Positions 29,235 to 36,478 of a stretch of DNA of 64,000 bases are shown here, in pieces. Both the position numbers and the translations under genes were made by a program. Each line of letters starts with the position of its first letter. Position 1 is the stretch's first letter. Location: positions 434,001 through 498,000 of the forward strand of contig NZ_CABEHV010000004.1 in assembly GCF_901542415.1 (NCBI RefSeq), in the 5' to 3' direction. Under the pieces are notes generated by a model. It was not told the DNA's origin. It made no database searches and was given only the letters and a program-made list of their open reading frames with translations. The stretch comes from Streptococcus mitis. Its GTDB lineage: Bacteria > Bacillota > Bacilli > Lactobacillales > Streptococcaceae.

Positions 29235-29244
29235 AAGGAAAGTC

Positions 29245-29604
29245 ATGAATACACGTGTCTTTAAAGACATCTCAAAATACCAACACAGGGCTTGGTTAGG
29301 TTTCACCACAAGACAAATCATCTTTGTTTTACCAGCCTTTATTGTCACAATTATTGTTTTGGGCTTGAATCTCTTTTTCTGGCAATTTGGAGATTGGTTT
29401 GTTTACGGTTTTGTGTTTGCTTTTACCATCCCCCTAATGCTTTTTGGAGTCTATAAACCCAATGATTTATATTTTGAACATTATTTGAAATACCGTCTTC
29501 ATTTTGAATTAACGGTTCCCCTACGCACAATTACAGGAAAGAAAGGACCTGAACATGAAAAGAAAATCAAATACATTAAAGAAACAAAAAACTTCAATGA
29601 CTAA
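29245..29604 (+). CDS. PrgI-family T4SS membrane protein
   Basis: 119 residues: KDISKYQHRAWLGFTTRQ, two adjacent membrane helices (about 27-75), then YKPNDLYFEHYLKYRLHF and a basic tail. This arrangement defines PrgI-family proteins, which precede the VirB4 ATPase in Gram-positive conjugation operons and correspond to VirB3. It overlaps the VirB4 gene by 50 bases. Confidence 0.85.
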   Translation: MNTRVFKDISKYQHRAWLGFTTRQIIFVLPAFIVTIIVLGLNLFFWQFGDWFVYGFVFAFTIPLMLFGVYKPNDLYFEHYLKYRLHFELTVPLRTITGKKGPEHEKKIKYIKETKNFND

Positions 29605-31912
29605 TCAGAAAGAAGTAGTTAAAGGAAAAAAAGAGGAAGTGTTACCATCAACGGCTAATACGCTTGCCTATCAAGCCCTGTATCAAAATGGTCTGATGCA
29701 GGTAAAAGAAGATTATTTCTCACAAAGCTATTTACTTGGTGATGTCAATTACCAGACCGTTGGTTTAGAAGATAAGGGCGCAATCATTGAGAAGTATTCT
29801 GATTTGATTAACTCCCTAGATGACCAAACCAACTTCCAATTGACTATCTTTAATAAAAGATTGAATTTAGAAAAGTTTAGACAAAGTGTTTTGTATGAGG
29901 AAAAAGAAGATGGATATGATAGCTATCGTAAAGAATTGAATCGGATGATGAATCAGAATTTAGACAGTGGTGAAAATAACTTTTCAGCTGTGAAACTGAT
30001 TAGCTTTGGTAGAAAGGATTCTAATCCCAAACAAGCCTATCGTTCCTTGTCTCAAATTGGAGAATATTTCAAGAGTGGTTTTTCAGAAATTGATGCTCGC
30101 TTTGAATCCTTGGCTGGAGAAGACCGTGTCAACTTGTTGGCCGATATGCTTAGAGGAGAACACCATCTTCCTTTTTCTTACCGTGATTTAACGAGATCGG
30201 GTCAGACAACTCGTCACTTTATAGCTCCTAACCTTTTGGATTTTAAAAACAAGAATTACCTACAAATTAATGACCGCTTATTGCAGATTGTCTATGTGAG
30301 AGACTACGGCATGGAATTAGGTGATCAGTTTATCCGAGACCTCATGCAAGGAGATTTGGAATTGATTGTAAGCCTTCATGCTCAAAGTTCGACTAAGGCA
30401 GATGCTATGAAGAAACTAAGAACAAAGAAGACCTTGATGGAATCCCAAAAGATTGGGGAACAACAAAAACTAGCTCGTACAGGTATCTATTTGGAAAAAG
30501 TAGGTCATGTTTTAGAAAGCAATATCGATGAAGCTGAAGAACTCTTAAAAACCATGACCGAGACAGGAGATAAACTGTTTCAAACGGTCTTCTTGATTGG
30601 GGTCTTTGGTCAGGATGAAGAGGAACTCAAACAAGCCCTAGATACGATCCAACAAGTGGCTGGCTCAAACGACCTAATGATTGATAAACTTCCATATATG
30701 CAAGAAGCAGCTTTTAATAGTTTGCTGCCATTTGGTTGTGATTTTTTAGAGGGAGTATCACGGAGTTTATTAACATCTAATGTAGCAGTGAACTCTCCTT
30801 GGACTTCAGTAGACTTACAAGACCGTAGTGGGAAATATTACGGTATCAATCAAATCTCAAGCAATATTATTACCATTGATCGTAGCCTATTAAATACACC
30901 GTCTGGTCTGATTTTAGGAACATCAGGAGCTGGGAAAGGGATGGCAACCAAGCATGAAATTATCACGACCAAAATCAAGGAATCTGGTGAAAATACTGAA
31001 ATTATCATTGTGGATCCAGAAGCAGAGTACAGTGTCATTGGACGGGCTTTTGGTGGAGAAATGATTGATATTGCGCCAGATTCCCAAACATATCTCAATG
31101 TCCTTGACTTGTCTGAAGAAAATATGGATGAAGATCCTGTAAAGGTAAAATCAGAATTTCTTTTATCCTTTATTGGCAAGTTATTGGATAGAAAAATGGA
31201 TGGAAGAGAAAAATCGATTATCGACCGAGTTACCAGACTCACCTATCAGTCATTTAAAGAGCCCTCTTTGGAAGAATGGGTCTTTGTCTTGAGTCAACAG
31301 CCAGAAGAAGAAGCGCAGAATTTGGCACTTGATATGGAACTGTATGTCGAAGGTTCTCTTGATATTTTTTCTCATAAGACCAATATTCAGACAGGATCTA
31401 ATTTCTTGATTTATAACGTTAAGAAGTTAGGAGATGAGCTGAAACAAATCGCCCTTATGGTTGTTTTTGATCAGATATGGAATCGTGTCGTTCGGAATCA
31501 AAAATTAGGGAAGAAGACCTGGATTTATTTTGATGAAATGCAGCTTCTCTTATTAGATAAATATGCCAGTGATTTCTTCTTTAAATTGTGGAGTCGTGTC
31601 AGAAAATATGGAGCTAGTCCGACTGGGATAACCCAAAATGTCGAAACCTTATTGTTAGATCCAAACGGTAGACGGATTATTGCAAATAGTGAATTTATGA
31701 TTCTCCTCAAGCAAGCAAAAAATGACCGAGAAGAACTAGTTCAACTCTTAGGCTTGTCAAAAGAACTCGAAAAATACCTTGTCAATCCAGAAAAAGGGGC
31801 AGGACTGATAAAAGCTGGTTCAGTTGTCGTACCCTTTAAAAATAAGATTCCTCAAGGTACTCAATTGTTTGATATCATGAGTACGGATCCTGATAAAATG
31901 GCTTCTAATTAA
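29555..31912 (+). CDS. VirB4/TraE-type conjugation ATPase
   Basis: 785 residues. The C-terminal ATPase domain has Walker A ILGTSGAGKGMATKHE, Walker B KTWIYFDEMQLLL, and GITQNVETLLLDPNGRR after it; the N-terminal half is a VirB4 adaptor domain. The Walker A is GKG where most P-loops have GKS or GKT. It energises pilus assembly and DNA export. ATG 29555 lies inside prgI and has AAAGG at a suitable distance. The family assignment is firm. Confidence 0.93.
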   Translation: MKRKSNTLKKQKTSMTNQKEVVKGKKEEVLPSTANTLAYQALYQNGLMQVKEDYFSQSYLLGDVNYQTVGLEDKGAIIEKYSDLINSLDDQTNFQLTIFNKRLNLEKFRQSVLYEEKEDGYDSYRKELNRMMNQNLDSGENNFSAVKLISFGRKDSNPKQAYRSLSQIGEYFKSGFSEIDARFESLAGEDRVNLLADMLRGEHHLPFSYRDLTRSGQTTRHFIAPNLLDFKNKNYLQINDRLLQIVYVRDYGMELGDQFIRDLMQGDLELIVSLHAQSSTKADAMKKLRTKKTLMESQKIGEQQKLARTGIYLEKVGHVLESNIDEAEELLKTMTETGDKLFQTVFLIGVFGQDEEELKQALDTIQQVAGSNDLMIDKLPYMQEAAFNSLLPFGCDFLEGVSRSLLTSNVAVNSPWTSVDLQDRSGKYYGINQISSNIITIDRSLLNTPSGLILGTSGAGKGMATKHEIITTKIKESGENTEIIIVDPEAEYSVIGRAFGGEMIDIAPDSQTYLNVLDLSEENMDEDPVKVKSEFLLSFIGKLLDRKMDGREKSIIDRVTRLTYQSFKEPSLEEWVFVLSQQPEEEAQNLALDMELYVEGSLDIFSHKTNIQTGSNFLIYNVKKLGDELKQIALMVVFDQIWNRVVRNQKLGKKTWIYFDEMQLLLLDKYASDFFFKLWSRVRKYGASPTGITQNVETLLLDPNGRRIIANSEFMILLKQAKNDREELVQLLGLSKELEKYLVNPEKGAGLIKAGSVVVPFKNKIPQGTQLFDIMSTDPDKMASN

Positions 31913-31923
31913 GGGGAAGGTAA

Positions 31924-34737
31924 ATGAAGGATAAAAAAGAAATCATACGTGCCCGAAAGGCATTTAGAAGAAGCCTAAAAGATGAGAAAAAATTCTTGAA
32001 AAAAGGAAAGAAGGAGGTGAGGAAACAGAAAAAAGATTCCGCTGTACTGGATGATAAAGCATGGAAAAAAGAGATAAAGCAAAAGCTAGAGGAGATGAGA
32101 GAAGCTTCAAAGGAGAGAGTAAAACAAGCAAATGAAGACTACAATCATATTCTTCAAAATAGTCCTCCATCTCTTTTGAATCGCAAAGAATTAAGAGATA
32201 GACGATTGCCTCATGCTAGGAAACGATTGAAAATAGCCAAGAAGCAATTTAGAGAAGCCAAGGTAGAAGCAAAAGAAGAAAGAAAAGAGAGTCGTAAAGA
32301 AAGAAAAACCAATCAAAAATTTCTCTACGGTCAGGAATCGAAAGCAAAATCTAATTTTTTCTTTCAAGGGAAGAGTTTAGAAGAATTAAAAGCTAAGAAA
32401 GAAGTCAAGGCCGCAAAAGAGAATCTAAAATCTACTAAACAAGCCTATAAGTCCAAAAAAGTCAGTAGGAAAGCCAAAACTTTTCTTTATGTCCTTGGAC
32501 GTGAAGGAGGAGAGTTAGCTTCAGAAAATGAAGATTTAGAAGGCTATCGCACACTTCAAGAGACCATTAGAAAAGGGAAACGCTACAGTCGGCTTTCTTA
32601 TAACATTGGGAAAACTAGTGTCAAAACAGGACAAGCAACAGGTCGTTTTACCAAGAAAAGACTGACCAACACAAAAGAGCGATACCATCATTTTAAGGAT
32701 GGAAAAGGATGGAAACTAGCGAAAGATAATCCAAGCTCCTTTAAAAATCGGTTTCGAAAATTAAAGAAACAAGGTCTTACAAGTGTCCGAAATATCTATC
32801 AAAAACTAAAAGCAGCCTTTTCCTTCTTTACATTTGCGGCTGGAAATCCTGCAACATGGATAGTTGGAGGATTAGTCTTTCTTCTCTTACTTATGATGAG
32901 CTTCTTTTTAGGATTTTCATCTGCTAGTTTGATTCAACAAGATGAATTTGAATTAACAAAAGCTTATACCCACCTAACTTGGGAAGATGCAGAACATACT
33001 CGCACAAATGACAAAGGAATTACTTATTACACAAAAGTTGATGATGTGATGGGGTATATGAACTTTAAATTCCATGACTATGAGTTAAACAAACCAGTTC
33101 ACTTATTTAGTTCCGAAACTTACAAGGATTATCTGTCTACTTTGTGGCATGATTTAAACGATGGGGATGATTTGAAATCCATGCAAGACCTTTATGAAAC
33201 TCCTAAGTATAAACTATCGAAAGACGATCAAGAGGAAATGAAGGAACTAAAAGAAGAAGGTGTCTATGCTTCCATGCAGGAATTGGACAATCCATTTGAG
33301 GGGAAAAGCAACGAAGATAGTCTAACCATGATTTATCGTTATGGATACTATGATTTAGACGGAAAACCTACTCTTCAGGAGTACATTCTACTAGAAGCGA
33401 AGGCTCACCAAACGATTGTCGCACCAATGGATGGGGTCGTATCACTAGATGGTGACAATATAATTCTCACTAACGGAAAAGGAGAGAATGAGAGTCGATT
33501 GACCTTGTATTCTATTCATAATGGCCGTGCGATTGAGGGTACAAGAGTCCTAACGGGTGATATTATTGGTGAAACATCAGACGATACAGGTTTGAAAGTT
33601 TCCTATCAAAAGTATAAGAACAAGAAAGAAAAATTGGTGTATGTCAATCCGCAATTTTATTTTCCCAAAGTCATTCAACTTCAGACAACTATCTTACCTG
33701 CCATTGGTCAGTTTGGTGGGGATGAGTTTGAACGAGCAAAACATATTTATGAGTTTTTGAAATCTCAAGGGGCAAGTCCCCAAGCCATTGCGGCTATTTT
33801 AGGAAATTGGTCGGTAGAGTCTTCTATCAATCCTAAACGAGCTGAGGGAGATTATTTATCTCCTCCAGTTGGCGCTACCGATTCCTCATGGGATGATGAA
33901 AGCTGGTTAGCGATAGGAGGACCAGCCATTTATAGTGGTGCTTATCCTAATATCCTTCATAGAGGTTTGGGGTTAGGGCAATGGACAGATACTGCAGATG
34001 GTTCAACACGTCATACAGCCTTGTTGAATTATGCACACGCCAAAAATAAGAAGTGGTATGATTTAGACCTCCAACTTGATTTTATGCTTCACGGGGATAG
34101 TCCTTACTATCAAAGTTGGTTAAAGGATTTCTTTGGAAATACGGGCAGTGCAGCCAATCTGGCCCAACTCTTCCTTACCTATTGGGAGGGAAATTCTGGT
34201 GACAAACTACTGGAAAGACAAACCAGAGCAACGGAATGGTATTACCAAATTGAAAAAGGCTTTAGCCAAACAAATGGAGGACAGGCAAAGAGTGACCCGC
34301 AATCCCTTGAAGGGGTTCGTGGAGACTTGTATGATCATTCTGTCCCTGGTGGTGGAGATGGTATGGCCTATGCCTATGGACAATGTACATGGGGTGTTGC
34401 GGCTCGTATGAACCAGTTAGGATTAAAGCTAAAAGGTAGAAACGGAGAGAAGATTTCAATCATTAATACCATGGGAAATGGTCAGGACTGGGTTGCGACA
34501 GCTTCAAGTCTTGGAGGGGAAACGGGCTCTATACCAAGATCAGGTGCTATTGTTTCTTTTGTAGGAGGTACACATGGTACACCAGCTATCTACGGTCATG
34601 TGGCTTTTATCGAGAAAGTATATGATGATGGTTCTTTCCTTGTGTCTGAAACTAACTATGGTGGCAACCCTAACTATACCTTTAGAAAAATCTCTCAAGC
34701 AGATAGTGCCATCAGTTTTGCTTATACGGTGAAATAA
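31924..34737 (+). CDS. Conjugal transfer cell-wall hydrolase, lysozyme plus CHAP
   Basis: 937 residues. The first 300 are very rich in Lys and Glu, predicted helical and cytoplasmic. One membrane helix follows (about 315-335, GGLVFLLLLMMSFFLG). The outside part has a domain of about 140 residues, then a phage-tail-lysozyme-like domain (FERAKHIYEFLKSQGASPQ with ILGNWSVESSINPKRAEGDY) and a C-terminal CHAP domain (AYGQCTWGVAARM with the catalytic Cys, and YGHVAFIEKV with His). It would open peptidoglycan for the mating channel, like VirB1/PrgK. It is the last gene of the operon and is followed by a terminator. Confidence 0.88.
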   Translation: MKDKKEIIRARKAFRRSLKDEKKFLKKGKKEVRKQKKDSAVLDDKAWKKEIKQKLEEMREASKERVKQANEDYNHILQNSPPSLLNRKELRDRRLPHARKRLKIAKKQFREAKVEAKEERKESRKERKTNQKFLYGQESKAKSNFFFQGKSLEELKAKKEVKAAKENLKSTKQAYKSKKVSRKAKTFLYVLGREGGELASENEDLEGYRTLQETIRKGKRYSRLSYNIGKTSVKTGQATGRFTKKRLTNTKERYHHFKDGKGWKLAKDNPSSFKNRFRKLKKQGLTSVRNIYQKLKAAFSFFTFAAGNPATWIVGGLVFLLLLMMSFFLGFSSASLIQQDEFELTKAYTHLTWEDAEHTRTNDKGITYYTKVDDVMGYMNFKFHDYELNKPVHLFSSETYKDYLSTLWHDLNDGDDLKSMQDLYETPKYKLSKDDQEEMKELKEEGVYASMQELDNPFEGKSNEDSLTMIYRYGYYDLDGKPTLQEYILLEAKAHQTIVAPMDGVVSLDGDNIILTNGKGENESRLTLYSIHNGRAIEGTRVLTGDIIGETSDDTGLKVSYQKYKNKKEKLVYVNPQFYFPKVIQLQTTILPAIGQFGGDEFERAKHIYEFLKSQGASPQAIAAILGNWSVESSINPKRAEGDYLSPPVGATDSSWDDESWLAIGGPAIYSGAYPNILHRGLGLGQWTDTADGSTRHTALLNYAHAKNKKWYDLDLQLDFMLHGDSPYYQSWLKDFFGNTGSAANLAQLFLTYWEGNSGDKLLERQTRATEWYYQIEKGFSQTNGGQAKSDPQSLEGVRGDLYDHSVPGGGDGMAYAYGQCTWGVAARMNQLGLKLKGRNGEKISIINTMGNGQDWVATASSLGGETGSIPRSGAIVSFVGGTHGTPAIYGHVAFIEKVYDDGSFLVSETNYGGNPNYTFRKISQADSAISFAYTVK

Positions 34738-34780
34738 AAGAATCATGTCATCAGTTTAGGTGACATGATTCTTATTTTTT
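34738..34780. terminator. Bidirectional terminator between the transfer operon and the TA pair
   Basis: AAGAATCATGTCA (34738-34750) pairs perfectly with TGACATGATTCTT (34761-34773) around ten bases. T follows on the plus strand, and A-rich sequence is on the other side, so it can serve both convergent units. Confidence 0.85.
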
Positions 34781-35380
34781 ATAGAGTGACATATTTAATG
34801 CCATAGGCTGATAACTTACTTGATGATCATCTTTAATCAATTGACTGTAAGCAACAAATCCGAACTGTTCATAAAATTGAATGACTTTAGGATGATTGAT
34901 ACTATCTAAAAATACCATCTGAGTTCCTACAATTGCTCGAAATTCTTCAATTTTTTGAATTACAATTTCAAATAACTCTTGTCCTGATAGTTTATTTAGC
35001 TTTGTGTTTTTGCCGAATTGACCGATAAGTAACACAGGGAGATAATCAATATTTTTGGGACTTTTCCCTTTTAGGACGAGTTTCTTTTTTAAGGATTTCT
35101 CTAAATCAGAAATATCAACAACTTTGAGAGATAAACTAAAGAATCCTATGATGTTATTTGTTTCAGTTTCTTCAACGATAAAATTACGAGAACTATGTTG
35201 TTTTTCAAAATTGGGAGCTTTATCAGATAGATAAGTCAACATCTCTTCATTACCGTTGAAATCAACATTTTCTAAAATGATAGTTTTAAATAGCTCCTGA
35301 ACTTGTTTCTCAGTTTTATCAGGAGCCAGCACTTGAATATTTTCAAGATATTGCTTAAGTGGTGTTACTTGAATTGTCAT
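34772..35380 (-). CDS. GNAT acetyltransferase, probable toxin of a TA pair
   Basis: 202 residues from the ATG at 35380, the first Met after the antitoxin stop. The frame can be extended upstream through the antitoxin gene but without support. GNAT elements are NFIVEETETNNIIGFFSLSLKVV (strand 2-3), LPVLLIGQFGKNTKLNKLSGQEL (strand 4 with the acetyl-CoA pyrophosphate-binding loop) and QFYEQFGFVAY near the end. This layout is that of GNAT toxins such as TacT and AtaT, which acetylate aminoacyl-tRNA. One base separates it from a 54-residue gene. Its activity and target are inferred, and it may instead be an ordinary acetyltransferase. Confidence 0.72.
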   Translation of the reverse strand: MTIQVTPLKQYLENIQVLAPDKTEKQVQELFKTIILENVDFNGNEEMLTYLSDKAPNFEKQHSSRNFIVEETETNNIIGFFSLSLKVVDISDLEKSLKKKLVLKGKSPKNIDYLPVLLIGQFGKNTKLNKLSGQELFEIVIQKIEEFRAIVGTQMVFLDSINHPKVIQFYEQFGFVAYSQLIKDDHQVSYQPMALNMSLYKK

Positions 35381-35381
35381 C

Positions 35382-35546
35382 TTACAGATACTTTGAAATG
35401 AGTTTATTTTTCGTTGGAGCGGTAGCGTCCTGTGATTCAATAGATTTCAAGACTGCTTGTAGCTTTTTAGATGGTTTATGATTAAGAATTTTTAGAGCAT
35501 CTTCGTTTGTTAGTTTTATATCACGTGTTAAACTGATTGTAGCCAT
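35382..35546 (-). CDS. Small antitoxin-like protein paired with the GNAT gene
   Basis: 54 residues from ATG 35546, after AGGAGG in the leader. The sequence begins ATISLTRDIKLTNEDALKIL and ends SKYL; it is basic, with a short strand at the start and helices after, like the ribbon-helix-helix DNA-binding part of small antitoxins. It ends one base before the GNAT start, giving the antitoxin-toxin order common in type II modules. No experimentally known antitoxin was recognised. Confidence 0.6.
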   Translation of the reverse strand: MATISLTRDIKLTNEDALKILNHKPSKKLQAVLKSIESQDATAPTKNKLISKYL

Positions 35547-35576
35547 TTGTTCTACCTCCTGTTTCTACTTAAATTC

Positions 35577-35605
35577 ATTATAGCTTATTTTGAACAAAAG
35601 TTCAA
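35577..35605 (-). promoter_or_regulatory. TA promoter with palindromic operator
   Basis: Read on the minus strand: -35 TTGAAC (35605-35600), 17-bp spacer, -10 TATAAT (35582-35577). The -35 is the first arm of a perfect palindrome TTGAAC-TTTT-GTTCAA (35605-35590). An operator over the -35 is what an autorepressing antitoxin would use. Confidence 0.75.
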
Positions 35606-35659
35606 TCTGAAGATAGTGTATGTTTTTTATAGTGTATAAATCCAAAATAAGTTTTTCTC

Positions 35660-35688
35660 TTGCGTTTGTAGCTCATATTCGTTAGAAT
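35660..35688 (+). promoter_or_regulatory. Promoter upstream of the 54-bp repeats
   Basis: TTGCGT at 35660-35665, 17-bp spacer, TAGAAT at 35683-35688. A transcript from here would start near 35695 and run through the repeats to the terminator at 35897. Confidence 0.5.
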
Positions 35689-35730
35689 AATGGTGTAGAT
35701 GAGTGGTCGGCTCATGGTCAATCTGATAGT

Positions 35731-35886
35731 AATCTTGGACATAAGGGCCAAGCGGTGGCGGACACCAGAACGAAATCCGATAGCAATCTTGGACGTAAGG
35801 GCCAAGCGGTGGCGGACACCAGAACGAAATCCGATAGCAATCTTGGACGTAAGGGCCAAGCGGTGGCAGACACCAGAATAAACCGA
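35731..35886 (+). repeat. Three tandem 54-bp repeats
   Basis: Units start at 35731, 35785 and 35839. Each contains AATCTTGGAC, AAGGGCCAAGCGGTGGC and GACACCAGAA. Units 1 and 2 differ at about one base; unit 3 diverges at its end. The period is a multiple of three, so all frames stay open on both strands, giving artefactual 60-105 residue frames that have no ribosome-binding site. The GC content is well above the flanks. Lying between a promoter and a terminator, the repeats may form a small RNA of about 230 nt. Confidence 0.85.
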
Positions 35887-35896
35887 CTGACTGGGT

Positions 35897-35931
35897 GGCT
35901 TACAGGTTCTGTAAGTCATCTATTTTTTTTA
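35897..35931 (+). terminator. Terminator after the 54-bp repeats
   Basis: GGCTTACAG (35897-35905) pairs with CTGTAAGTC (35909-35917) around three bases, with one G-T pair, followed by ATCTATTTTTTTT. Confidence 0.75.
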
Positions 35932-35991
35932 TTGTTACAATAGTTTATTTGAAAAAAATTTTCTGATTTACTTAAAATTAATTGACATATA

Positions 35992-36021
35992 ATAGTTAAA
36001 ATGTTATTATTGTTCTATAAA
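35992..36021 (+). promoter_or_regulatory. Promoter of the lactococcin-972-like locus
   Basis: Perfect TTGACA at 35992-35997, 18-bp spacer and TATAAA at 36016-36021, about 85 bases before the bacteriocin start. Confidence 0.6.
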
Positions 36022-36106
36022 GAAATCGGTTTCAAAAAAAGAGAGAGGAGGATTTATTTTGTCGCATTGTTACTCAGGGTGTGCTTTTTTTGAAAGGAAA
36101 AATAAA

Positions 36107-36409
36107 ATGAAAACGAAAAAACATAGATTACTCGCTCTAGCTCTTATTTCAAGCTTTACATTAATGGGAGCCGTATCAGCTGCTGTACAATATCCAGATG
36201 GAGGAGTATGGACATACGGAGAAGGCTCAGGAGGTGGTTGGGCTTTTTCAAATTACTATCATGGTAAAAAATATCATTATTCTTCTCTCGCAAGTAGATG
36301 GGATAGTCATTCAGATAAAGGAGAAGCACCTGCAGGAAAAACTTCAGAGGCTTGGATTTGGACTAAATTTGGGGAACAAGTATCATTTTACTATGACTAT
36401 GACGACTAA
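36107..36409 (+). CDS. Lactococcin-972 family bacteriocin precursor
   Basis: 100 residues from ATG 36107, chosen for GAAAGGAAAAATAAA before it; an upstream TTG at 36059 is unlikely. A Sec signal peptide (LLALALISSFTLMGAVSAA) is followed by the mature part VQYPDGGVWTYGEGSGG, the lactococcin-972 family hallmark, with SNYYHGKKYHYSSLA and a C-terminal aromatic-acidic tail (SFYYDYDD). Lactococcin 972 blocks septum formation by binding lipid II. The two genes that follow are the usual DUF1430 membrane protein and ABC ATPase, taken to give immunity or export. Confidence 0.88.
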   Translation: MKTKKHRLLALALISSFTLMGAVSAAVQYPDGGVWTYGEGSGGGWAFSNYYHGKKYHYSSLASRWDSHSDKGEAPAGKTSEAWIWTKFGEQVSFYYDYDD

Positions 36410-36426
36410 TATTTAGTTTTTTAGAC

Positions 36427-36460
36427 AATTCCCCTTGTAAGAAATTACAAGGGGAATTTT
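36427..36460 (+). terminator. Attenuating terminator between bacteriocin and ABC genes
   Basis: AATTCCCCTTGTAA (36427-36440) pairs perfectly with TTACAAGGGGAATT (36445-36458) around GAAA, followed by TTG. Readthrough would give more bacteriocin than transporter. Confidence 0.75.
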
Positions 36461-36478
36461 GTTTACAAGGAGTCTACT

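Noticed and set aside
35731..35886. CRISPR-like array
   Set aside because: The units follow each other directly without variable spacers, and no cas genes are nearby.
35602..35919. Long frames on both strands over the 54-bp repeats (60 to 105 residues)
   Set aside because: They arise because the repeat length is a multiple of three. No ribosome-binding sites are present and the peptides have no family resemblance.
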